Source: Bursaphelenchus xylophilus
Lineage: Eukaryota > Nematoda > Chromadorea > Rhabditida > Aphelenchoididae
Direction of reading: 5' to 3'
DNA length: 64,000 bases
NCBI GenBank assembly: GCA_904066235.2
Contig: CAJFCV020000003.1
Coordinates: 5,828,001-5,892,000, forward strand
Positions 36,136 through 47,137 of the stretch are shown one piece after another. Under the pieces are notes generated by a model. The model was not told the DNA's origin and searched no databases. It saw nothing but the letters and a program-made list of their open reading frames with translations. The first letter of the stretch is position 1. Every line of letters begins with the position of its first letter. The translations under genes and the position numbers were made by a program.

Positions 36136-38015
36136 TGGAAGAGACCGATCGCACTTTTCATCGTTTGCAATGCCTACGCATTTTGCCATTTTTTGGGGAT
36201 TTTCGACCCTAAATTGGGCAGTATTCTTGATCAGCACCATTTTTGGAATTTTTGAGATATGTCCCGTCTAAAAGTAGGAGCCCCCTTAAAAGTCGGAAGA
36301 AGAACTATCCGGCCGGGGCAACTTTTTTGTCAAACTTGCTGGTCGATTATCTCGGCTCCTAGAGGCCGGTGGACGTAGCGGTTTCCAGATTCAATATCGC
36401 CTTTCCACCCTCTCCATCCCCGTAGAATGACGATGCGAATCCATTCGAAACACTCTCGACTCTCTGCGACGTCTAGTTTTTTCTGCAGGATGAATTCAAA
36501 TGACTAGCCCACTTTATAATACCTTTCCCCGAGTAGAATAAAGCGGGTGGTCAGAAAATTCTACAGCTTAAAAGTTCAATCTCATTACCCACGCAAAGAT
36601 TAATTTTGATTTCAAACGGTCTCTTTGCCCCACGTGTGGGGAAATTCAGCGAAAATGGTGTGTTTATAAAGTGAATGAAGATGATGGCATACAATTCTTG
36701 CGTCATCATGATGTTTACGCCTTCCAAAGTCTAAAAATCAGAAAGAATTCAACGAAATTGATAAACACGATTTCCGGTCTAGTTATGGTAAAGGAGAATG
36801 CGGAATACTTTGATTTAAAGTAAGCATCCCCATCCGCGGCTTGCCGTCGCGACGACGGCCGTCGCAAAAGCGATGATGGGTGATTCCAAGGCACGACGAC
36901 CCGCCGTTATTTTCCAGACGGACTGATAATTTACAACAAAAACATAAGCTAATGTAACTTCAAAGAACACACCTTATGGTATTTATTTTGTTTACCATCG
37001 CCATTATACTGCACTTTATAACCAATCCTTGCGCTCGAGCTCATGAGAGAGCGCTTATTTCCCTCTCCGCTTTTCTCGAGTTATAAATTCATCCGCACTG
37101 ACGCCTTTTCCAGACGCTTTTTCTGTTTTTCCATCCAACTTTTCATTGCATCTGATCCGGAGTCTGGGGTAGATCCTTCTCATTTCACGGTGTAGAAATA
37201 TGCCTGATGAGTCATATTCTTGGCTAATTGTATTCTGAGAATTCCGTCTGTTGGACCCGGACCTATTTTCCTGACGGGATCTCTCGTGTTCTCTTTTGAA
37301 ATCCGGAAAGCGGTGGAAAGTGCGGGCAAAAACGTCCGGGCGGGCCCAATTTCCGAATCGAATTTTTGGTTGAATACTTCCACTTTCCGACGTAAATTCA
37401 AATTTTGACCTTGAAAGTATAATTATTCGACCAAAAATTCTATTAGGAAATTGGACTCTGCTCTCTGGGTCCTCACGTATTCTCGAATATCGATTTTCAT
37501 GACGAAGTTTTGTAGCTTTTCTTACCTTGGAAAGTTATATTCAAAAAATATTTCTCCAATGCCGCTTTATTCTGAATGTCTTGCCCATTTTCTGTGTGTT
37601 ATTTCATTTTTTTTAGGTCGCTGAGTGGATCCCAAACAGAAAAACCCAGAGGAGCGTCATCTGACATTATCCTTGTGAGTTTTCCACATCTTTGTCATTT
37701 CGGCTTTTAGTACTTTTAAACAGGTGAAGAGGGTGTAACGGAGCGGAGAAGGTTGGTTGAGACTGGTTCCTGATCTCGTTACGTTCCGAAAACAGACAGG
37801 GTTCTGTTTTTTTGAGGTCTTTTGGTTTGGGAGTGATGGAGAAGGAGCGCCGCTTTATATTTCTTTAGGTTCAGCGAATGGGGAGAAATTGGGGAAAAGC
37901 ACAACAGCAGTGAGCAGGCCTCGCCACAATTACCTTTATCATATATTTCTCAAGAGACCCGACGCGCTTTTTGCGAGAAATAAGTCTCTTTTGATACCTA
38001 AACCTTGTACGCAGT

Positions 38016-38025
38016 CTGCATTCAG
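38016..38025 (+). promoter_or_regulatory. Probable spliced-leader acceptor
   Basis: CTGCATTCAG ends one base before the ATG at 38027. A 1-base 5' UTR after an AG is a common sign of trans-splicing in nematodes, though a cis-spliced upstream exon is possible. Confidence 0.45.
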
Positions 38026-38026
38026 A

Positions 38027-39297
38027 ATGGACCAGCCAACTTTGGGATGTAAATTCCCGACTATTATAAACGCGTCGGAGTCAGAGATTCCATCGGCCAA
38101 CAGACCTTCTCTGCTTCGTCGCGTCTCTCAAAGCGATCCTCATTTGGATATCCCACATTTTTTAAGTGTTCAGGATAAAGGTGTGTTCCCCTCCCTTCCT
38201 TTACCAGCTTATCCCGGGGGTTATTATGAATGTATTTAATCCCTTCTTTTCAGGTCTGGGCTTCCATCCAACGCTTACTGGGCTGCTGGAGAACTCGGTC
38301 AATTTCAAGATTGGACAGAGCTCCGAGAAACTTGAACTCATGGATTCTGTTCCCAGTCTTCCACAGTAAGTTTAGTCGCGTTGCTTCTCTTCCGGTTAGA
38401 CTGGCTGCAATTCGAATGTTCTTTTGGGCGGCCCCACTTTGTATTTTGGAAGGTCCTCCCTCATAAATTACCTAAAATGGGAGAAGTCGCATTCCAAAAT
38501 CGCGTGTTGCGAACATTGAGTGCAGAACATATGACGTCTCCCTATTCCAGAAACACGTGAGAGAAACAGAGTTTGAAAGTAGAACGAGGCACGTAGTCGG
38601 CTGTCTTTCCCCTCTTCTCACGCCCGCTTCGGGGATTAGGAAGGCCACAACTGGCCGTTTGAGGTCTTTCGAGAATGATTCTTCCGTTTTAAAAGCCATG
38701 GTGTTCTTGTTTTGTATTTGGGTTCTTGATTTGAATTCATCGACCTCTGGTCTTACCAGTTGCTATTATTTACGTTTTTGTGGGAGGAGAGAGAGAAACG
38801 TGCCCCATTTTATTTCTTTTTTGATTTTTAATTTTTTCAGAGATTTGAAGGTACCGAAGTCCAGCCTGGATCGTAATAAGAGCGCCTTTGAATTATGCTC
38901 TAGTAGCCAAGCCGAGGAAACTCCGCTTCGCAAGTCGTCCAGCGTTGCGAACTACCAATTGGACCCTTGTATTCGCAAAGAAACTGGCGGTTTTCTTTCT
39001 TCCTTCTCCTCGGCTCTTCATCTCTCAGCGGGCCAGTCACATCAACAGCAGTTGTCTAAATCACCAGAAGATCAAGGAGGTCTCACAATGTCCGTCAAAT
39101 CGTCGCCGTTTTCTGGAAGTTCATCTTCTTCTTCCACCCCAGCTCCCGCTACCTCAGAAACGGCCTCAGCTACGGATCCGGCTTTGAATCGCAACAAATC
39201 CGGACTAATGGGTGTCTTCAACCGCGGATTTTTTGCGAAGCCGGTTATGTGTAATCAAGAAGAGAACTACCGTTATATTATGGCGCTGGATCGTTAA
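38027..39297 (+). CDS. Unrecognised Ser-rich protein with a well-formed C-terminal motif
   Basis: Exons 38027-38180, 38254-38365 and 38841-39297 give 240 residues. There is no signal peptide or membrane segment. The N-terminal half has SLLRRVSQSDPHLD, where RRVS is a basophilic-kinase-type site. The middle is a long Ser/Pro/Gln-rich region. The last 30 residues (LMGVFNRGFFAKPVMCNQ then ENYRYIMALDR) are aromatic and dense, unlike the rest, and look like a conserved short motif. I cannot place the family. A regulatory or adaptor protein is a guess. Clean splice sites at every junction and the sharp change in composition support a real gene. The start depends on the acceptor next to it; a longer N-terminus via an exon near 37617 is possible. 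Confidence 0.65.
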
Positions 39298-41327
39298 ACT
39301 CTACGTTCGATGTACTTTATTTCAAGTTGTATACTCCCAAATACTGGTTCATATCACTTACCCTTAATTATTTATATTATGTTATCCGTTTACTTTTCTT
39401 TTCTGTTTTAGGTACATTGTAATCAATATCTCGTAACTAGTTACCTGATCAGTTCTAGGGTCGCATCCATGTAGTTACGATGGGCAAAATGCATGTGTAA
39501 GCGAATAAAAAATGTAGTTGTTAGACGGAAGGTATCTTTGTTTCAATAGCGGAAAAAGATGAATAAATTCATTGAATTTAAGTGGTCGATGGGCGAGAGC
39601 AGCTGCTGTTGTTTACCTTTGTTGACGCTCGTGGTATCGTTTGTGATCCATTGGAATTAACAGGAAACAATTTTTTTTTTCGCTAAAAGAAAATTTTGGC
39701 AAAATTGGTGCAATTCTTTCGTCGATAAGGTCACTACAATCATCCATGCGTCGCTAGCCCATCCTCACAAAGGCTCCATTTGTAGTCGCTTTCAGCTGTC
39801 CGTGCCCTTAATTGACCATGAAAAGGTTTTAATCTCTGCAGAAGGCTTGAATTTTGGGAAACGGCACAAAGCATGTGCTTCAAAGGTAGGGTGGACCAAC
39901 TAACCAGGGAAGTGTACGAACTGACCCTCACCAAATGAAAAGTGACATACATCATTGAAGAGCCCTTGAAAAGTGGTACAAGACACCATTTTCATTTTTT
40001 TACAGAATGCCTTTATGTGATTTTGCAAAAAAATCTTTCTTTATCGCGCGCGGAGAAAAACTTTGGAGAGGGTTGCTTCTATATAGTGCAGTGGTTGCAA
40101 AGCATTTTGCTTTTTTACAATTAATAAAATATTTGCGTTAAACTTTTACAAACGCTTTAATTTTGCTAGAAAACGGTCCATCCGCGGATAAGACCATCAA
40201 AAGGTTGCAACCGCGGTTGTGTCCGAACAGTGCACCTGGGCGAACAGTGCACCTTGAAAAAAAAGATTTTTTTGTGAACAATTGAACAAAATTTGAAATG
40301 TTTTCGCTTCGGGACAGGGAAAAAGGAATTTTGTGGAAAATTTTTAAAAAACTTGAAAGGTTTTCGCTTCGGTACAGGGAAAAAGGAATTTTTTGGAAAA
40401 TTTTAACAAAATTTGAAAGGTTTTCGCTTCGTGACAAGGAAAAAACAATTTTTTGTTTGTGAAAAGCTAAATATGACAAGGTAGATCAAAGCAAGTTTTT
40501 TGACTGATTTTTTTTTGTGTGTGAAAGGATAAATATGACAAGGGGGGGGATCAAGGCAAGCCGTTTTTACCAATTTTTTTGTTTGTGAAGAACTAAATAT
40601 GACAAGGGGAGATCAAGACGGCTTACCTTGATCCCCTCTTATTATATTTATCTTTTCACAAAGAAAAAAATCGGTCAAAAGAATTTGCCTTGATCTACCC
40701 TTGTCGTATTTATCTTTTTACAACCCAAAAAAATCCTTTTTCCCTGAGGGGCGTAAAATTTTTTTTGCCGTTTTTAGTTTAACCTGCCCCTGTCGATCAT
40801 TATGAGGCTAATTTGGCCCGGGGTTTTAATTAACTTACTCCAACTTTATTTAGTTGACTGCAAAATTTTGACCAGAAAATGAAACTCAGCATATCCTTAA
40901 GTTTACTTGTTATTGAAGAACGAATAAAGTCCATGAGCTCAGGGCCCTGAGACTAATGAAGCAACAAGAAGATAGATGTTAGAGCCATTAACGTTTTGAT
41001 TGTTGTTCGGGCACTTCAAAATGACCCTCATACACAATATATTACATATAAACTGCGCATCTAATAAAGGTATAAAAGTATATAGAATCATGAAACTAAA
41101 TTAAAAGTACTACTTCAAATTTGCCATTCTCTAATTTATCAACGCATAATCAAGTGTTATATGATCAGAACATCCCCTCTCTCCCTTCTCGGGCGATCAC
41201 ATGGCTCTGAAAGATCGTAATCAATTGCGCAATGGCGTCGAAAAGAGTCCTGACCCCCAAAAACACCCACTTTCATTTTATTCTGGTCTTTAAACACTGA
41301 TTTCCATTTATTTCATCAATTACTGAG
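39298..41327. other. Intergenic region with repeats
   Basis: About 2 kb. AATAAA near 39505 suits the 3' end of the upstream gene. 40200-40745 is repeat. Otherwise AT-rich, with no gene supported. Confidence 0.45.
40245..40745. repeat. TTTTCGCTTCGGGAC-family tandem repeat followed by a hairpin
   Basis: Three units of about 60 bp beginning TTTTCGCTTCGGGACAGGGA (40301-40450) match the array in the 34 kb palindrome. After them come three direct copies around AAATATGACAAGGGGAGATC and two complementary copies (40625-40735), able to fold back. No coding potential. Confidence 0.75.
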
Positions 41328-42609
41328 ATGGCGACTCTCATCGGTGGAAAACTGATCTCCCAGGATGTTCTCAGAGAGGTGTCTGAAGAGCTGCAGAAGG
41401 TCAAGGAAACCCATCCCGAGTTTACTCCCGGTCTCGCAATAGTTCAGGTAAGAGGAATAGTAGTGATGTGTTTAATTTACAATTAATTGGTAGAAGTGAT
41501 GTGTTTTCGTCATCTAATATTTTAGATTATCGGACTGATAGTTACGGGTTTGGAATTATAAATTATTATATTAAATAAGTTCTCAGTTATTCGGAGTATA
41601 AAAAATATAATCGTTTAATTTTGGCGAATTTCTCCAACTACTTCAAATCTCGTTTCAATAATATGCCATTGGATTTTTACACTTTCCCTTGTTTCTGTTG
41701 ACAAATTTTGTTATGTAAACACAATGTGGATGCTCGATGAGTGTAAAAATTGGCTGAAGTACGTATTAAAGAATCCTTCGATTTCAGGTTGGAGATCGAA
41801 GCGATTCCAATGTTTACATCAGAAACAAGATGGCCAGATCTGCGGAAGTTGGAATATCGGCCCGTCTGATTAAACTGGATCGATCCACAACTCAGGATCA
41901 ACTGGAAGCCAAGATTCGAGAGCTGAATGAAGACAATACGGTTGACGGGATCATCGTTCAGGTAATTCTGATAATAATTACATATAGTAGCATCTATTTC
42001 GATTTACAGCTTCCTCTTGATACCGAGAGTAAAATCGACGAGGACCATGTCATCGACGTTATCGATCAACAAAAAGATGTGGATGGGTTGACCCGGGAGA
42101 ATGCTGGCCGTCTGATGAGAGGAGAATTGGAGAGGACCATCTTCCCATGCACCCCGTATGGCTGTCTTTATCTCGTCCAGAAGGCTACTGGCGATCCTAA
42201 CTTCGTTTCGGGGAAGAGAGTAGTTGTAATCGGCCGTTCCAAGATCGTCGGATCGCCTGCCGCCGCCCTCTTCATGTGGCATCACGGGACTACCACCATT
42301 TGTCATTCCCGAACCAAAAATCTGCCCGAGATCTGCAGAGAAGCAGATATCTTGATAGTAGCCATTGGGAAGGCGAAATACGTCCAAAAAGATTGGGTAA
42401 AACCCGGAGCCGTCGTCATCGATTGTGGCATTAATGTGGAAGAAACGCCTGAAGGAAAGCGACGGCTCTTGGGAGATGTTGATTTCGATGGGGTCAAGGA
42501 AGTTGCTGGGTATATCACCCCTGTTCCTGGCGGAGTGGGCCCAATGACTGTGGCCATGCTGGTCCGCAATACCTTCCAACAGGGTGTAAGACGGAGAATC
42601 CAGAAGTGA
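41328..42609 (+). CDS. dao-3: Methylenetetrahydrofolate dehydrogenase/cyclohydrolase
   Basis: Exons 41328-41447, 41788-41961 and 42010-42609 give 297 residues, the usual size of the dehydrogenase/cyclohydrolase unit. It interconverts 5,10-methylene- and 10-formyl-tetrahydrofolate with NAD(P), feeding one-carbon units to purines and formate. VGDRSDSNVYIRNK carries the Y50/K54 catalytic pair, followed by the KDVDGL folate motif, VVVIGRSKIVGSPAAALF (dinucleotide fold) and ITPVPGGVGPMTVAML, the family signature. There is no formyl-THF synthetase domain, so it resembles MTHFD2 or the C. elegans dao-3 product rather than full-length C1-THF synthase. No clear mitochondrial presequence is seen on this start, though an upstream exon could add one. 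Long minus-strand frames over the third exon are shadows. Confidence 0.92.
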
Positions 42610-44716
42610 TCTTCATCCGTCATCTCTTAATTTTTATGTTTATTTCCGCGTCTCAACTTGTCTGTGACAGTTCGGGTTTAAACAAAATTACATTTTTACA
42701 TTACTCCTCAAAGTAAATGCATTGTAAAAGTATAAAAAAGGAGAAGCATGTAAAAATCAAGAAGATTGGATAATTTTCGAAATCAACACCATTGATTACC
42801 TTTAAATAATGTATCGTTGACGAGAACTGTCTTGACCCGAACTGTCCCCGACCCGAAAAGCCGTAACGCCTTTATTTCAAATGCGCGTAAAAGTAAACTT
42901 TATTTCCGTGAAATCAAAGTACGTTCTTGTGACGCTTTACAATAAAATGGAGATCCAGCGGTCTTTTGGACATCGAGAAAGTGCAGACCAATTCTAATGT
43001 TGCGCAAGAATTCTCTTTTACAAAATTTTGGAGTAAAATTGATTACTCCGAATTAGGAAATGCAAGGATGAAATGTCATTGACAAAGGCTGGTTTCAAAT
43101 GCATCCTCAATTGGAGTGGCCCTTTTTGGACTCTGGGTTATTGCCAAAAAAATGTTTTACGATGAAACGAACAGGGAGAAGCCAATTTTGAATGAAACAA
43201 ATTGGAAGTTCGGAGGATTAATCGGGTTGGAACTGACAGGAAGTGAGACAAGAGGAAGGTCCTTCTGGACCGTTGGAACATATAATTAGAATTGGAGATC
43301 GGAAAAGGAACAATCAAAGCGTTCGAAAATAATTGGACCAGTGATACCAGACAACACAAACAAATCAAACAGAATGACAGCCTCAGGCTGACGAATGGAC
43401 ATTTGGCACGAGATCTAACCGCCCTTTCCGCCTTCCGACCTCAGACCCTGAGGACAGGTAAACCCATTGCTTGTTGTTGTTTTGAAACAAGTCATGTCCA
43501 CACCATGTTATGTTCCCATCTCTCAACATAGCATTATAGGGCACTTGATTCCTCCATTTATCCGGCATCCGTCCGGACTCGGCGCACCAAGGACCCTGAG
43601 GCCGTTCTAAACAAAATTCGTTTAAGGAAAAAATAAATAGCCCACGAATAGTTCCGAATTTGATTTATTCTTCCAAACTCTCTCATCTGCAGCGTGTAAT
43701 TCGGTTAATCGTTTGTTGTCCACGACTTGGCCGGAAGGCCCGCTTTGGATCCGCTCGGCTCGTCGTTCTGATGTTGATATGCGGTTGAGTGGTGCAGAGG
43801 ATCTATGACCTCGGGCGGAAATTAATCATGGTTTCGGTTTTCTGGAGTAGATTTAATCGCATGAAATGGTCACTTCCTAGGTCTTCGTCTCATTTTAATT
43901 CAGTGATTCTTACATTTAATATTCAACTTATCGAGCCCATATTAAAGATTTTCGGAGAAAGAGTCATTTTGCGGTAATCTCTAGAGAGTACGAGATCCTA
44001 TCCAGGCTATTAAAACCTCCTGGGCCATATACTCCACTTGAAGGGAGGCTCAAGGAGCATTCAGATTAGGTGAGAGACCGGGACGAGGACTCAGAAGCCT
44101 CCTCTTCGCAGGATCCTTATCATATTCAGAGGGCTGGGACATCATTTTTACTTTATCGACTCGTTTTATAACTGTTTTGGTATCTCAATTTACATCAACG
44201 TTATATTGTTTTAGTCATCAAAAAAAAATTTTTTTTCTGATCTTTCAGGGGTTCAGTCTTTTATTTCGCTTTTGACGATCACTATCCTCATTTTTAAAGA
44301 TTAATATTGTATTGAACAACAGACATGGATAAAACACTATCAAAATATTTACCGAGTTACAAGGGTAAAAAGACCGTTTATTAGATTCAGCGAATCCCAA
44401 AAAGGGGTCCTTTGTTCTCTACTTATCGAAGAAGAACTATTATGTGCGATGTCGGGTAGCCAATAAAACAGTTATAACAGATGACATGAGTAAGATGAGT
44501 CCGGGACTGTGCTCTCGAATAAGTCAGCAGATATTAGTGTTAATGTGAGACCGACTTTTCTATTTCTGGTTTTCTTTTTGTGTCCCCAAGGCCTCTCCTT
44601 AGGGTCTCCGTAGTCGTCTCGGCGCATTTCGAAGGAAAAAGAATTGTAATTGAAAGTCTTGAGAGCTAAGCTGCGACACATCAGTTTATAAATTTGTGGC
44701 CGGTAGATGTTTCTGA
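42610..44716. other. Intergenic region
   Basis: About 2.1 kb between the folate gene and the GPCR. A short block at 42815-42865 (GACCCGAACTGTCCCCGACC) is a relic of the 16 bp repeat of the 34 kb palindrome. Elsewhere there are only short unsupported frames. Confidence 0.45.
42815..42868. repeat. Degenerate fragment of the 16 bp CGGGTCAACGACA repeat
   Basis: TTGACCCGAACTGTCCCCGA is close to the minus-strand form of the tandem array at 34085-34200. Only about three units remain. Confidence 0.55.
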
Positions 44717-46407
44717 ATGTCCCATTACAGAGATCTTTGGCCGTTTCTGATTGGCCAGATGAACTATGATGACCCGCCTGAATGTCTGAACACCAGCCAA
44801 TGTCGGGAGGTCATCATCAACGCTCAGGTGAGGAGATTCTTTCCTCTGACCTTAATTCAGGTCCCCCTGGAATGGGCATTGCCTTTATATGGCTATGCCA
44901 TGCCCTTTATTGTGGCCCTGACCTTGTTGACCAATAGTTTCATCGTCCTCGTTCTCTCCCAGCGATATCTCCGAACTCCAACCAATTATGTTCTTCTTGC
45001 CATGGCAGTTACAGAGCTACTGACTGGATTATCCTGTTTGCCATGGCTCTTATATTATTATACATTCAACGGTAGAGTTGTCGTATATTAATCATCAGAT
45101 TCCAGGTTATCGAACTGATATTCAGTACGGGTTATCACAGTTGTGGTGCTTTTCCTTTCCTTACATGGCCACAATTTGCCCTTCAATCTTCCATACTGCC
45201 GCTATTTGGTTAACAGTCTATCTTGCTGCTCAACGTTATATTTATATCTGCATGCCAAAAATGGTCAGAAATCATTGTACCATCCATCGGAGTAAACAAG
45301 TAGGTCAAGTTACTTGGGGATTCCATTTTTCCGCCTTTTTTACTTTAACAACGATTTTGTCTCAGGCTATTGTTGCGATCTGTGTATGTTCACTATCGAT
45401 CTATGCCCCCGAGTTCTTCGCCACATACAATGGCTCTTACACATTGTATAATCCAAAGTTTAATGGCAAGTTATGACGTCATTTTTTCTATAATTTTGAT
45501 TGCGATATGTTTTTAGCCAGCAGACGAATCTGTCTGCGGATTCGAACGAAATTTATCCAGACAGTGGGGAATGATATCTACTACTATTCTCTCTACGGTC
45601 TGCACACCTTGCTGTCTCACACTTTACCGTGTATTTTATTAGTTTGCTTCACATGGAAATTGATCTCAGCGATAAGTGTGGCTGACAGAAGACATGCCTT
45701 CTTAGTGGCCCGGTCAGTTTTATTTATTTATTTTTTTGAACTGATGGATCAGTATTCGAACTCTTATTGGCCTCATTTCAGAACAGCGACCCGGAAATAC
45801 ACGATCGAATCGAGTGAAACTCTCGAATTGGACCCGGAAAAAAGAAAAGGCTTCAAACTTAAAAGTCGAGAGAGTTTCAGTGAATCGAAGAGACTTCAGG
45901 GACTGAAACAAGTAAAAGTTACAATCAAATCACAGTATTATAATTGTAGAATACTCGGATGTTGATCGCCGTCATCATCTTGTTCCTGGTCACCGAAATC
46001 CCAGCTGCTCTCATCTTCTCAGTGCATGTCAGTGCCGTCGCGTTTCAGATAAACTTCATCCAACGACATTATAACATCCTAAACAAACTTCTGATAATCC
46101 GGTATGTTATTTATTTTCTTAAAAACTTGATGAAACTTCTTTCAGGAATGTCTTAATTGTAATGTCATATCCCTTTCGATTCGCCATCTATTGTGGAATG
46201 TCTCAACAATTCCGAGAAGTTGTTCGTATCCTTCTGACCCATCGAATCTTCTTTCCATGCAGTAAACGTGCCCACGAGATCCTTCGAAGTATGCATCATG
46301 GACCCCATGCTCGTCTCCTGCAAAACAATCTTCCCGGTGGCACAAACACCCTCAACGAGCCGACCCAATTCAGCGATGACAGAAAGTACAGCGCTTGCGA
46401 GTTCTAA
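44717..46407 (+). CDS. Sex peptide/myoinhibitory peptide receptor-like rhodopsin-family GPCR
   Basis: Exons 44717-44827, 44861-45071, 45106-45299, 45366-45465, 45517-45712, 45782-45911, 45950-46101 and 46146-46407 give 451 residues; starting at the second ATG (44759) gives 437. PLYGYAMPFIVALTLL with TNSFIVLVLS is TM1, RTPTNYVLLAMAV is TM2, FHTAAIWLTVYLAAQRYIYI is TM3 with QRY where most rhodopsin-type receptors have DRY, TRMLIAVIILFLVTEIP is TM6, and SYPFRFAIYCGMSQQFRE is TM7 plus helix 8. These are hallmarks of the Drosophila sex peptide receptor and the nematode sprr/dmsr families, which bind small amidated peptides. Introns of 33 and 66 bp are in frame and could be mistaken for coding sequence. 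The fourth intron appears to use a GC donor (45466). The exact paralogue is undecided. Confidence 0.88.
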
Positions 46408-47137
46408 TCTTTCGAAATAACAACATCTTCACTCTGCGTGCCGTCCCTATATTCTTCTTCCACTTTCACTTTACTCTTTCCGTTCTCTGTGTGCTATAAT
46501 ATACTGCTGTGATATGATGGTTACCTCCTTCCAGATACCCCTACGATCTTCAGTTGGAAGAATGGAACCAGAGTCGTATGGCCTCTCCTCGCTCTTCCTT
46601 CTTGAATGTCCAGTCTGAAGTCCTCATGAAAGTCATCCAGACAACCACACCTCGCTTTCTGCTCAACGGTTCTGATTGAATTCTATAAAATACGGGTTGA
46701 ATAAACAGGATCTGAGTGACCAGGTGTGAATTGATCTCATCTTAAAGCGGACTTCAATAAAAGGGACCAGATGTGAACGGGGAAGGGCCAAGTGGGGAAG
46801 GTCGGTAGTCCCCAGATCAGAGGGCAGTTGGTCTCTCTGCCCTCGATCGAACAGCCCTTCTTCCTTCTTTTAGGCCACAACCAATGTCCCTAAGTCAGAT
46901 CTGATCGTGAGGCGCGCAAGTCTTTTCTTTCTGTTATAATCGGTAAAGACGCCTCGTTTCATAATCGGCGATAAAGTTTGGCGCCAAATATGGGTCCATA
47001 GCCGCTCGTTGATGATTCCGTTATTGTTTAATCCATGCTTCTTTACCATTAGACGATCTTATCCCATTTTATATTAGGGAATGCCAAACTTTGCCGTATA
47101 AATTTTGAATGACAACCGTAATTTCAGCATTTTGCTC
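46408..47137. other. Intergenic: GPCR 3' end and laminin promoter
   Basis: About 730 bp. AATAAA near 46700 may end the GPCR transcript. No other feature recognised. Confidence 0.5.
47121..47127 (+). promoter_or_regulatory. Probable spliced-leader acceptor of the laminin gene
   Basis: ATTTCAG lies 10 bp before the ATG at 47138. It decides the start: the ATG directly after it opens a good signal peptide, while a longer frame would cross the splice site. Confidence 0.5.

Larger units (their letters stand above)
32894..38026. other. Repeat-containing intergenic region
   Basis: About 5.1 kb between the Ig receptor and the next gene. 33784-35612 is a large palindromic repeat. 36085-36135 holds a minus-strand tRNA-like A-box fragment. 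A possible 5' exon lies at 37617-37673 (after TTTTTTTTAG and before GTGAGT) and could belong to the gene at 38027, but its frame does not join cleanly. The rest shows nothing I can name. Confidence 0.45.

Noticed and set aside
42004..42579. 191-codon minus-strand frame
   Set aside because: Shadow of the folate dehydrogenase exon, whose active-site motifs are on the plus strand.
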